Part shown: in pieces, positions 18,507 to 26,813 of the stretch
Layout of the letters: every line of letters begins with the position of its first letter
How positions within the stretch are numbered: position 1 is the first letter of the stretch
The notes under the pieces: model-generated
Seen by the model: the letters and a program-made list of their open reading frames with translations, nothing else
What the model was told of the DNA's origin: nothing
Database searches by the model: none
Translations under genes and position numbers: made by a program
Source: UBA11400 sp964473555
Lineage (GTDB): Bacteria; Bacteroidota; Rhodothermia; Balneolales; HLUCCA01
Direction: 5' to 3'
DNA: 64,000 bases
Assembly: GCA_964473555.1 (NCBI GenBank)
Contig: CAYYPL010000001.1
Location: 552,983 to 616,982, forward strand

Positions 18507-18965
18507 TTAAAAGGCGTCGGTTTCCGACGCCTTTTTTATTTGATCTACCAGGGACTCGAATCCCGAATCGTCAATCACGGTACCTTGAAGCGCCCTCACC
18601 ATGGTAAATCGCTCTTCTTCTCTCTCGCTTATAACTACCATTCTATATCCTGTAGCTTCTTCGATTAACCAATTGAGCTCGCTTCTGCGATCATATCCTG
18701 TGACCATTCTTCCTGCAAGTAGTTGAACCGGAATCATAGAATAGGTGCTGAAAATCTGATCCCTGATCTCTATCAGTGTTGCAATCAGTGATTCGTGATT
18801 CTTCTCAAACCCTACGGATGTCAATTTCATTTTTGAAAGTTCAGGGATCAGGTAAGTTGCTTCCATTACGGGTTCTACCCACCCATCACCCACTCTGCCA
18901 ACGACACATTCGATGGTGTCAGTATCAATGAAAATCACTCCCTTAATTTCAAACTGACCATCCAT
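18507..18965 (-). CDS. Short hypothetical protein, Ppx/GppA N-terminal-like
   Basis: A 152-residue protein I do not recognise with certainty. The start (EIKGVIFIDTDTIECVVGRV) and the segment TGYRMVVISEREEERFTMVRAL recall the phosphate-binding N-terminal lobe of exopolyphosphatase/GppA proteins (family motif ISGEEEA). The glycine-rich nucleotide loops and the whole second lobe are missing; full family members exceed 300 residues. It may be a degenerate fragment or a small specialised domain. It lies 3 nt after prmA, and its last codons form the RRM gene terminator. Confidence 0.55.
   Translation of the reverse strand: MDGQFEIKGVIFIDTDTIECVVGRVGDGWVEPVMEATYLIPELSKMKLTSVGFEKNHESLIATLIEIRDQIFSTYSMIPVQLLAGRMVTGYDRRSELNWLIEEATGYRMVVISEREEERFTMVRALQGTVIDDSGFESLVDQIKKASETDAF
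18509..18537. terminator. Terminator of the RRM gene, overlapping the convergent gene end
   Basis: A perfect 8-bp stem GGCGTCGG (18513-18520) / CCGACGCC (18524-18531) with a TTT loop is followed by TTTTTT and preceded by AAAA, so it is bidirectional. On the - strand these same bases encode the last residues (KKASETDAF) of the gene ending at 18507, so the terminator is embedded in coding sequence. Confidence 0.85.
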
Positions 18966-18968
18966 AGT

Positions 18969-19823
18969 CTATCTATTCTTATGAAATCGAAGACATATCC
19001 ATTCATTTTCCTGTAGTCTATCAACGAGTTGTAGGTCAGCATAATCCGAATTTCCCAAAATTACAGCTTCGTCTACATCCAACAGTCCAGATAAAATGAG
19101 CGTGCCACCGTCACGGACATAACCGACGATCTGTGATGATGTTGAAAGAAGCATATTCCGGTTCACATTGGCCAACACCATATCGAATCCGGAATGCTCA
19201 GGAATCACTTCAAAGGATCCTTCTTTGACTTCAAACGAATCCACTACACCATTCAATAGCGCGTTTTCAGTGGCATTGTCAAAACTCCATTCATCGATAT
19301 CGAATCCAAACGCATGCGAGGCCCCTAGCTTAAGGGCTGCAATTGCTAAAACTCCCGTACCGGTCCCCACATCCAAAACAGACATTCCAGACACGATACT
19401 TGAACTGAGCATTCGTAACATTAATCGGGTTGTTTCATGATATCCTGTTCCAAATGCCATTTTTGGATCGATTTCGAGCAAAATCAGACCGTCTGGAGTT
19501 TGAACAGGTTTCCATGTTGGACGAATAAAAAACTCACCAACCTGCATCGGTTCGATGGTTTTTTCCCATTCTTCATTCCAGTTTTGAGGCTCATAGATGC
19601 GTTCTCCCTCAAACCCCGCAGAAACGGGTTGTCCTGCAATCCATTGGTTTATGATTTCTCGGGTTTCATCATTGTATCGATGTGCCGGAATGTACGCCAA
19701 CAAATGATCTTCGTTCTGCTCGAAACCATCAAAATGATGATCCATAAGCTCAGCGATCAGCATTTCCTGATAAGCGAAGGGAATTCTGATGGTTATCTCG
19801 AGGTAGCGTTGGTCTGTACTCAT
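18969..19823 (-). CDS. prmA: Ribosomal protein L11 methyltransferase
   Basis: A SAM-dependent enzyme that methylates ribosomal protein L11. In the 284 residues, an N-terminal substrate-recognition domain (about 1-100) precedes DPKMAFGTGYHETTRLMLRM and the SAM motif VLDVGTGTGVLAIAALKLGA, with the active-site-like motif ANVNRNML near residue 220. The start codon overlaps the stop of the upstream lipoprotein gene by 4 nt, which indicates coupling in the tatA-gatA-SDR-cyclase-prmA - strand operon. Confidence 0.93.
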   Translation of the reverse strand: MSTDQRYLEITIRIPFAYQEMLIAELMDHHFDGFEQNEDHLLAYIPAHRYNDETREIINQWIAGQPVSAGFEGERIYEPQNWNEEWEKTIEPMQVGEFFIRPTWKPVQTPDGLILLEIDPKMAFGTGYHETTRLMLRMLSSSIVSGMSVLDVGTGTGVLAIAALKLGASHAFGFDIDEWSFDNATENALLNGVVDSFEVKEGSFEVIPEHSGFDMVLANVNRNMLLSTSSQIVGYVRDGGTLILSGLLDVDEAVILGNSDYADLQLVDRLQENEWICLRFHKNR

Positions 19824-20821
19824 AGTTGTTGAGGAATACGGTTGTAGATAATTTCAGTAACTACATCTCCAACAGCTTGAAGAGTCTCCAGACTTATGAT
19901 GTCCATGTTATCACTGTGTGTGTGCCAATGATCCGGAAACTGAATATCTTGCCCGCTTGTGCGATAGTGGATAATGTCAACCATAGGTATCCCTGCAACC
20001 TGATTCACAATCATATGGTCATCAGCTACCGGTGGACCGTTAATATCTACAAAGTAATCTTCATATCCCTTTTCGGCAGCAATGCTCCAAATTGCATCAA
20101 CCAAAGGACCAGCATAACGCCTTGAAAATCCTTCTTTAGGGAATATCGCTCCTTGTGCCCCAACAAGATCCAGTAATATTGAAAATCGTGGTGCATATCC
20201 AGGTACTGGTGGATTTTGTGACCAATGCCGGGCTCCTAGAAAATATCTGTCAAGATCACCCGATGTGCCATAATCTTCACCATCAAAAAACAAAATATCC
20301 ACTCCGATAGGTGGCATATTCACACTCATCATCCTCGCAAGTTCCAATAAAACCCCAACACCACTACCTCCATCATCCGCACCCATAATGGGTTCATTGA
20401 CTCTTTGGGGATTAGAGTCTTCGTCCGCTCTGGGACGAGTGTCCCAATGTGCCGCCAAAAGGATTCGTGTAGTAGATTGTGGATTGAATGCGGCAATGAT
20501 ATTGGATAACTGAAGCGTTTCTCCTGCATAACCTTCAACCTGAAAATCCTGGGCGAAAACCGCGTTCGATCCAGCAAATCGCCTTAGTTCTGCGATCAAA
20601 TAGGCACGGGTTTCACGATGTCCATCTGAATTGGGTTCTCTTGTCCCGAAATTAACCTGATTTTGTATGTAGTTGTACGCTGACTCCGCATCAAAGGCGG
20701 GACCCTTGTTGTTTTGCTCAATCAGGTCAAAACGCGATATGGGTTTGGATTTTTCCGCTTGACTACATGATACAAGAAATATCATTATGGTCATTACATT
20801 CCAAATGCTGCTTTTTGGCAT
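19820..20821 (-). CDS. M28-family glutaminyl cyclase-like lipoprotein
   Basis: A 333-residue lipoprotein with the lipobox LVSC (Cys near residue 19), so it is likely anchored in the cell envelope. The body matches the M28/glutaminyl-peptide cyclotransferase family. Zinc-site segments are LAAHWDTRP, MGADDGGSGVGVLLELAR, FFDGEDYG, and the late DHWHTHSDNMD. The FLGARHW and LLDLVGA segments are typical of cyclases, which convert N-terminal Gln to pyroglutamate, a modification common on exported Bacteroidota proteins. A classical aminopeptidase function is the alternative. It lies 3 nt after the SDR gene. Confidence 0.85.
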   Translation of the reverse strand: MPKSSIWNVMTIMIFLVSCSQAEKSKPISRFDLIEQNNKGPAFDAESAYNYIQNQVNFGTREPNSDGHRETRAYLIAELRRFAGSNAVFAQDFQVEGYAGETLQLSNIIAAFNPQSTTRILLAAHWDTRPRADEDSNPQRVNEPIMGADDGGSGVGVLLELARMMSVNMPPIGVDILFFDGEDYGTSGDLDRYFLGARHWSQNPPVPGYAPRFSILLDLVGAQGAIFPKEGFSRRYAGPLVDAIWSIAAEKGYEDYFVDINGPPVADDHMIVNQVAGIPMVDIIHYRTSGQDIQFPDHWHTHSDNMDIISLETLQAVGDVVTEIIYNRIPQQL

Positions 20822-20824
20822 AAT

Positions 20825-21592
20825 TTACTTTCGATGGATCTGAGTCGCACTCGATTGTGATACAGAAAAGACTACTGCATCCAAAATATTTACGTGTGTA
20901 GGGCGATTCAAAATGAACAAAATAATCTCGGCAATGTCTTCAGCGACCAGTTTCTTCATGCCTTCATAGACTTTACCGGCTCGCTCAGTATCACCTTTGA
21001 ATCTTACCATACTGAATTCAGTTTCAACAGCGCCCGGAGATACCAGACTGACCCGAATATCCGTGTGTCCCAAATCCATTTTAAGTGATTTTGTAAATGC
21101 ATGAACCGCGTGCTTTGTGGCGCAGTAAACTGAGCCACCCGGATAACTTTCATGTCCCGCAATTGAGCTCAGATTAAGAATATGTCCCGAATTACGTTCG
21201 ATCATTTTTGGAACTAATAGTCTGGTCATTACGATTAGTCCACGTAAATTAGTATCAATCATGACGTCCCAATCGTCAAGACTGGCATCAAAGACTTTAT
21301 CTGCTCCAGCAGCGAGTCCAGCATTATTGACCAAAATGTCTGGAATGTCAGTACCTAATTTTTCAACAAAATCGATAATATTTTCACGAACCGAGATGTC
21401 GAAGCTGTAAGTACGTATTTGCACTCCTGGGAAATGATGTATCAACTCGTACTTGAATGATTCAAGCCTGTCCTCTCTTCGTCCCGTCAAAACAAGATTG
21501 ACTCCCATGGAGGCTAACTGGCGCGCGGTTTCCTGTCCAATTCCGGCTGTAGCGCCAGTAATTAAGGCTGTTTTCCCTCTGAGACGATTCAT
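20825..21592 (-). CDS. Short-chain dehydrogenase/reductase (YdfG-like)
   Basis: A 255-residue NAD(P)-dependent oxidoreductase. The cofactor motif ALITGATAGIGQE is at the N-terminus and the next segment TGRREDRL suggests NADP(H). NNAGLA and the catalytic Ser...YCATKHAV motif (Tyr-x3-Lys) follow. It most resembles YdfG-type 3-hydroxy acid/serine dehydrogenases. The frame is open back to an ATG at 21628, but the ATG at 21592 gives the family-typical start MNRLRGKTALITG and avoids a 29-nt overlap with gatA. Confidence 0.9.
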   Translation of the reverse strand: MNRLRGKTALITGATAGIGQETARQLASMGVNLVLTGRREDRLESFKYELIHHFPGVQIRTYSFDISVRENIIDFVEKLGTDIPDILVNNAGLAAGADKVFDASLDDWDVMIDTNLRGLIVMTRLLVPKMIERNSGHILNLSSIAGHESYPGGSVYCATKHAVHAFTKSLKMDLGHTDIRVSLVSPGAVETEFSMVRFKGDTERAGKVYEGMKKLVAEDIAEIILFILNRPTHVNILDAVVFSVSQSSATQIHRK

Positions 21593-21599
21593 GAATAAT

Positions 21600-23129
21600 T
21601 TATTGGAGTTCGATGAGTCTTCCGGCACGGATCAGGCTGGATTCGTCGAATGCATTAGCCATAAACTGAATGCCATAAGGCATTCCGTCTGAATGAATTC
21701 CAGCCGGTACACTTATTCCGCAAATACCGGCGAGGTTCGCTGATATGGTATAAATATCGTTCAGATACATTTGCACGGGATCGTCCTGATTGGAGCCCAA
21801 TCTGAAGGCCGTGGATGGTGCCGTTGGTGAAACGATTACATCAACCTGTTTGAACGCTTCGGTAAAGTCGTTCTTGATCAGACGACGGATTTTTTGAGCT
21901 TTGCCGTAGTAGGCTTCATAATAACCGGCACTGAGAACATAAGTCCCCAGCATAATTCGACGTTTGACTTCCATACCGAATCCCTCAGCACGCGTTTCTT
22001 TGTATAAGCGCACCAGCGGAGAATCCATTTTTCCGGCTTTAGTGGTCCACAATGCTTTTTGCTCCTCGGAACCGGCGGCTTTAATCTGTTCCTTGATAAA
22101 CTTTTCTTCTTGCTTGAGCGATTCTCTGACTCGATGCTGATCGGCACGATGTCCGTATTTTACACCATCATACCTGGCCAGATTACTGGAAGCTTCAGCA
22201 GTAGCCAAAACGTAGTAGGTAGCAATAGCGTATTTAGTATTTGGTAGCTGGATAGGCACAATGGTCGCCCCATCGGCTTCTAACTGCCCGATTCGTGCCA
22301 GAACACCCGTGTGAATTTCTGGATCTAATCCTTCCCCGAAGTATTCAGCAGGAACACCTATACGAAGGCCTTTGGCTGATGAATTTAAGACATCGGTATA
22401 TCTCTGAACTGGAATCGCAGCGGTTGTACCATCCATTTTGTCCTCGCCTGCAATGACTTCAAGAATTCTGGCACAGTCTTCTACGGTGGAAGAAAGTGGG
22501 CCAATGCTATCAAACGAACTTGCATAGGCAACAAGACCGTAGCGCGAGACACGACCGTAGCTGGGTTTTAGTCCAACAACGCCGCAATAGGCCGCTGGTT
22601 GTCGAATGGATCCCCCTGTATCGCTTCCCAGTGTTGTATTGGCGAACCCTGCAGCGATTGCTGCAGCACTTCCGCCCGAAGAGCCACCTGTTACCCGTGA
22701 TGGGTCAATTGGATTTTTACTTGACCCCCAGACAGAGTTTTCCGTGGATGAACCCATCGCAAATTCGTCCATATTCAATCTTGTAAGAAGGATAGCATCT
22801 TCTTTCTTAAGGTTTTCGATCACAATTGCATCATATACACTATGAAAATCCTTCAGCATGTTCGATGCACAAGAAACCACTTTCCCATTCTCACAGATCA
22901 CATCTTTGATTCCCATGATCGCTCCGGCAAGTTTACCTGCAGTGCCATTCTGTATCTTTTTTTCGATTTCATTGGCTTGAGCAAGTGCCTGATCACGTGA
23001 GTCACGTAAAACGATGTTTAATTCCGGATTATAAGTATCAATCCGGTTCAGGTATTCTTGTACCTCAGAAGTGAGGGTACGCCCCTGGCGCACCTGCTCG
23101 CGAGTTTGAGAGATGTCGTTTAGTTTCAA
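21600..23129 (-). CDS. gatA: Aspartyl/glutamyl-tRNA amidotransferase subunit A
   Basis: The amidase subunit of GatCAB, which converts Glu-tRNA(Gln) (and Asp-tRNA(Asn)) to the correctly amidated form. The 509-residue protein has the amidase signature with the Ser-cisSer-Lys triad: GIKDVI (Lys), GGSSGGSAAAIAAG and GSDTGGSIRQPA. gatB and gatC are not in the window. It starts 27 nt after tatA and is followed by the SDR gene after 7 nt. Confidence 0.96.
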   Translation of the reverse strand: MKLNDISQTREQVRQGRTLTSEVQEYLNRIDTYNPELNIVLRDSRDQALAQANEIEKKIQNGTAGKLAGAIMGIKDVICENGKVVSCASNMLKDFHSVYDAIVIENLKKEDAILLTRLNMDEFAMGSSTENSVWGSSKNPIDPSRVTGGSSGGSAAAIAAGFANTTLGSDTGGSIRQPAAYCGVVGLKPSYGRVSRYGLVAYASSFDSIGPLSSTVEDCARILEVIAGEDKMDGTTAAIPVQRYTDVLNSSAKGLRIGVPAEYFGEGLDPEIHTGVLARIGQLEADGATIVPIQLPNTKYAIATYYVLATAEASSNLARYDGVKYGHRADQHRVRESLKQEEKFIKEQIKAAGSEEQKALWTTKAGKMDSPLVRLYKETRAEGFGMEVKRRIMLGTYVLSAGYYEAYYGKAQKIRRLIKNDFTEAFKQVDVIVSPTAPSTAFRLGSNQDDPVQMYLNDIYTISANLAGICGISVPAGIHSDGMPYGIQFMANAFDESSLIRAGRLIELQ

Positions 23130-23156
23130 AATAAATGTGAGTTATCGGTCGAGATC

Positions 23157-23375
23157 TTATTTAACAGCTTCGTCCTTATTGGATGATTGGTTCTTGGAAG
23201 AACCTTCTACATCCTGGGCACCTTTTTCGATTTCTTTACGGATATCGTTGGAAGCCTTGCGAAACTCACTGATTCCCTGGCCAACACCTCGAGCTAATTC
23301 GGGGATTTTTTTGGCTCCAAACAGTAGCAAAACGATCAAAACGATAACTACTAATTCCATACCACTTGGAAACAT
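23157..23375 (-). CDS. tatA: Twin-arginine translocase subunit TatA
   Basis: A 72-residue pore-forming Tat component. One N-terminal transmembrane helix (MELVVIVLIVLLL) leads into the hallmark LFGAKKIPELARGVGQ hinge and amphipathic helix, then a charged Lys/Asp/Asn tail. The ATG at 23375 or one five codons later could start it. It is the first gene of the - strand operon through prmA, with a divergent promoter region shared with the DUF2795 gene. Confidence 0.93.
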   Translation of the reverse strand: MFPSGMELVVIVLIVLLLFGAKKIPELARGVGQGISEFRKASNDIRKEIEKGAQDVEGSSKNQSSNKDEAVK

Positions 23376-23568
23376 ATTATTTACCTGTGTTTTTTGTTAA
23401 ATTCCGGCGCGATTTTCGCGTTTTATTTTACTAAAGATAAGAAAGATTACCCAAGAGGGTAACCCTGCATAAAATTATTTTCATTTTCTGTCGTTGACCT
23501 CTTGAATTTTACATCTCTTATTCTTTATTGTCGTTTGGGATAAATTTTCATCAAAATCATTAAATAAC

Positions 23569-23814
23569 ATGATCTGGACCGTAGAACTTGCTGCAACTTT
23601 AGAGGATGCCCCATGGCCATCCACACGTCAGGAACTCATTGAGTGGGCCGAACGTAATGGCTGTCCTCAACAGGTAATTGACAACCTGTATGAACTCGAT
23701 GAAGAAGACGATACTCCCTATGAGAGTATCGAAGAAATTTGGCCTGATTACATCATGAAGGAAGATTTCTTTCATGGTGAAGAAGATGACGGCTTTGATT
23801 ATGACGATGTCTGA
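23569..23814 (+). CDS. Small acidic DUF2795-like protein
   Basis: An 81-residue, strongly acidic cytoplasmic protein. Its middle (WPSTRQELIEWAERNGCPQQ followed by VIDNLYELDEEDD) matches the DUF2795 pattern, a small helical domain. The tail is Asp/Glu/Phe-rich (HGEEDDGFDYDD). The function is unknown. It has its own downstream terminator and a divergent neighbour, tatA, so it is probably monocistronic. Confidence 0.8.
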   Translation: MIWTVELAATLEDAPWPSTRQELIEWAERNGCPQQVIDNLYELDEEDDTPYESIEEIWPDYIMKEDFFHGEEDDGFDYDDV

Positions 23815-23876
23815 TTGATCGGAGTCTTCCGGGAAAGTAGTATCAATTCCGTATCTGATATTTGGTTCGTTACGTT

Positions 23877-23914
23877 GCGGATGTATGAATTTCATGCATC
23901 CGCTTCTTATTTTT
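23877..23914 (+). terminator. Terminator after the DUF2795 gene
   Basis: An 11-bp stem GCGGATGTATG (23877-23887) / CATGCATCCGC (23893-23903), with one G.T pair and an AATTT loop, is followed by TTCTTATTTTT. It ends 13 nt before the Omp85 gene start. Confidence 0.6.
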
Positions 23915-23927
23915 CAACGACAGATTT

Positions 23928-26240
23928 ATGTCATTCAATTTCCTTTTTTTGTGCTTATTCATTTTGGTCATGACCTCTCAAGTTGTGGCACAAACCAATG
24001 GAAATGGCCTACACCCCAATTCAGTTGAGGGTAGCCGCATAACGAAAGTTCGTTTTTCAGGTAACGAACACGTTCGAACCAGCACCCTTGAACTTCTGGT
24101 CAGGACCCGCACGAACAGAAAATTACTCAACATACCGGGTTTTACCGTTTGGTATTGGTTGAATTCAGTCAACAACAAGTGGGGTGAACCGGCCAATCGG
24201 CTCGACAGGCAACTCGTTTCGTATGATATGGACCGTATCAAGGCATTCTATCGCTCCATCGGATACCTGGATACATCTGTGGACACGATCATCGTGGATT
24301 ATGGTAAAAATCGATTTGAAGTATCCTTTCTGATTACCGAAGGTCAAAGAGCAATGATGAGTGAAATCCAGTACCGTGGATTTCCAGATTTCGAAGATGA
24401 CGAGGTACTACAGAGATTTTTTAGACGCAGTCAATTAGCAACAAAACAGATCGATGATACCACGTACACCTCTGATAAACCTTTCACATTCGATTTAATC
24501 GGACAAGAACGCACATCAATACTAACTACGTTAAGAAATAACGGATATGTGGCTGTCCAAAGAGATTCGGTAAGAGCAATCATTGAACGACCAGAGTCAG
24601 ATCCGAACAAGTTGAATGTACTGTTTCTGATTCATCCCGGTCAAAAATTTTACTTCGGGGATGTATATCTCAATATTGATGGGCCCAATCCCAGTGATAC
24701 CTTATCCAGAAAATTCGTAGTGGGTCCCCCATTTACCTCCGATTCCACTCGAATTTATATCCGACGTGAAGAAGAGGCTTATACCCGATTTAGTCTTCTC
24801 ACCGACAACGTTATGTTTCGCCCGGGTGATGTATTCAATTATGATCGATTTTTGCTGACAGTCAGAAGATTTCAAAACATCAATATGATAAATGTCCGCC
24901 AATTTGGACTCAGTGAAGATGGAAGTTTACCAGACTACTCTCAGACATATTTGCCGGTCAGAATTGATATGCAAACTTTACCCAGACATAGCATCAGTTT
25001 TGATGTGTTCGGAATGCAACGACTCGGATTTGGAGCGGGTGCAGGTTTACGCTACCTGAATAACAACCTGATTCGTCGTGGAGAGTCTTTGGAAATTGGT
25101 TTAAATGGTAGTTTTGAAAATGCTCCTAATGTAACTGCCGGATTGTTACGTTCCATTGAAGGAACAGTACAATATGGCCATTCTCGCTTAACCTGGCCAC
25201 TAGCTTTTTTGTCCGACAGGACCGATTTCACCAACTCCAGAACCAATTATCAGATTAGCCTGTCACAAATAAGTCAAATTAACTTCAATGTGAATGCGAA
25301 TTTACGTTTTAATCTGAATTTCCAGGTACAGCATAATCCAATCACTTCTTCCAGTCTGGATTTATTGGAATTTGACTGGTTTGATGCAAGCCCAACACCT
25401 AGATTTATCGATCAAATCAAGGAAGAAGTCACAGACCCCCTCCTACAAGAACGAATTTTAAATGACTTCAGCCAGCAGTTCAACTCAACACTCAGATACA
25501 CGCTTAGACGTAGCAACACCGATATTATTCAAAGAAACAGTGGTTTTTACAGTGAATATGCCATCGAACTGGCGGGTACTATTCCTTTTCTCATTGAACG
25601 ATATCTGGTTCGACCTGGCGAACCGCTACAATCTACAATCCCCTCCTTGAGTCTGGCAGATTCAACATTGAGTTACTCGAGATTCATCAAAGCTTACGTC
25701 GACCAGCGTTCCTATATTCCGATTACTGAATCAGCTACTGTTGCATGGCGAGGATTTGCCGGATTAGCATACTCTTATGGTGTGAATACACAGATTCCGT
25801 TGAATAGACGCTTTTTTGCCGGCGGTAGTAACGATATCAGAGGATGGCCACCACTGCGCTTAGGCCCAGGTGACCTCAGCATCAGTAGTGTAACGGTGAA
25901 TGGGGCAGACATCAAGCTGGCTGCGTTCCTGGAAGCCAGACAACTGGTTTTGCGTAATTTCTTATCAACAAACTGGTCTTTCGCAACATTTGTTGACGCC
26001 GGTAATATCTGGAATGGTCCAAGAAGCCGCTTTTCTGAAGGAAAATTCAGATTCAATTCCTTTTACGACGAAATCGCCGTGGGAACAGGAATAGGTATCC
26101 GACTTGACTGGGAATACGTCATATTTCGCATAGATATGGCATGGCGGGCGTATGATCCGGCAAAAGATGGGGTGGTATCACGCGGATGGTTTAACAGTTC
26201 TAATTCGTATATTCATTTCGGAATCGGTCACGCTTTCTGA
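23928..26240 (+). CDS. Omp85-family outer-membrane protein (BamA/TamA-like)
   Basis: A 770-residue outer-membrane protein. A signal peptide (residues 1-22, ending VVAQ) is followed by POTRA-like repeats (about 35-370; the first is ITKVRFSGNEHVRTSTLELLV). The C-terminal 16-strand-type barrel (about 400-770) includes the conserved loop-6 region RRFFAGGSNDIRGWPPLRLG, with RGW in place of the usual RGF, and a C-terminal aromatic residue (GIGHAF). The family inserts or exports proteins through the outer membrane. Divergence from canonical BamA suggests a TamA-type or accessory paralogue. Confidence 0.88.
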   Translation: MSFNFLFLCLFILVMTSQVVAQTNGNGLHPNSVEGSRITKVRFSGNEHVRTSTLELLVRTRTNRKLLNIPGFTVWYWLNSVNNKWGEPANRLDRQLVSYDMDRIKAFYRSIGYLDTSVDTIIVDYGKNRFEVSFLITEGQRAMMSEIQYRGFPDFEDDEVLQRFFRRSQLATKQIDDTTYTSDKPFTFDLIGQERTSILTTLRNNGYVAVQRDSVRAIIERPESDPNKLNVLFLIHPGQKFYFGDVYLNIDGPNPSDTLSRKFVVGPPFTSDSTRIYIRREEEAYTRFSLLTDNVMFRPGDVFNYDRFLLTVRRFQNINMINVRQFGLSEDGSLPDYSQTYLPVRIDMQTLPRHSISFDVFGMQRLGFGAGAGLRYLNNNLIRRGESLEIGLNGSFENAPNVTAGLLRSIEGTVQYGHSRLTWPLAFLSDRTDFTNSRTNYQISLSQISQINFNVNANLRFNLNFQVQHNPITSSSLDLLEFDWFDASPTPRFIDQIKEEVTDPLLQERILNDFSQQFNSTLRYTLRRSNTDIIQRNSGFYSEYAIELAGTIPFLIERYLVRPGEPLQSTIPSLSLADSTLSYSRFIKAYVDQRSYIPITESATVAWRGFAGLAYSYGVNTQIPLNRRFFAGGSNDIRGWPPLRLGPGDLSISSVTVNGADIKLAAFLEARQLVLRNFLSTNWSFATFVDAGNIWNGPRSRFSEGKFRFNSFYDEIAVGTGIGIRLDWEYVIFRIDMAWRAYDPAKDGVVSRGWFNSSNSYIHFGIGHAF

Positions 26241-26268
26241 TTTACAAGTCAACAAACTGAAAAACACG

Positions 26269-26808
26269 ATGTTTAAGTCCAAAAAATTCAAAGATCTTCA
26301 ATTGACCTCCAAGATCGTGTTCAAATCCCGTTTCCTAAAGGCCTTGAATCCATTAGACAGATATGAGTTTTTACAGCTCTGCAACAAACGAAGATACGCT
26401 GCCGGAGAATATATCTACTATCAAGGCGACCCTGGAACCGGGATGTACTTCATTGAAAATGGGATTGTTGAACTGGTAGTAGAATCTGCTAACGAAGTAA
26501 AACCCATTTACAGACTTGAAGCGCCCGAATCATTTGGTGCTTTATCAATCGGTTACGAGATGCGCAGGATGTCCTCGGCTCGATGTGTTACTGATTCCAC
26601 TATTTACGGATTCTTTAAACCAGATTTGATTGCGTTAAGTGAGCGACATCCACAAATTGCAATTAAATTTCTGACGGTTCTAAATTCTGTCGCACTGAAA
26701 CAACTTCAGCATACCATCCAGGCTCTCGCTAACAAATCCGATGTTGCCACAGCACACGCCCTTCAATTCGATACCTATTACACCGGCGACCACATCCCCG
26801 AATCCTGA
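26269..26808 (+). CDS. Cyclic nucleotide-binding domain protein without DNA-binding domain
   Basis: A 179-residue protein with one Crp-type sensor domain: AAGEYIYYQGDPGTGMYFIENG (about residues 42-63), then PESFGALSIGYEMRRMSSARC, the position of the phosphate-binding cassette. A short helical tail follows and no helix-turn-helix is present, so it is not a Crp/Fnr transcription factor as it stands. The conserved arginine of true cAMP binders is not clearly placed. The ATG at 26269 is preferred because longer frames run into the upstream gene. It lies 5 nt before the rRNA methyltransferase gene. Confidence 0.8.
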   Translation: MFKSKKFKDLQLTSKIVFKSRFLKALNPLDRYEFLQLCNKRRYAAGEYIYYQGDPGTGMYFIENGIVELVVESANEVKPIYRLEAPESFGALSIGYEMRRMSSARCVTDSTIYGFFKPDLIALSERHPQIAIKFLTVLNSVALKQLQHTIQALANKSDVATAHALQFDTYYTGDHIPES

Positions 26809-26813
26809 CAAGT

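Noticed and set aside
21592..21628. Longer SDR start at 21628
   Set aside because: It overlaps gatA by 29 nt and adds a non-conserved Ser/Asn-rich stretch; the ATG at 21592 gives the usual SDR N-terminus.
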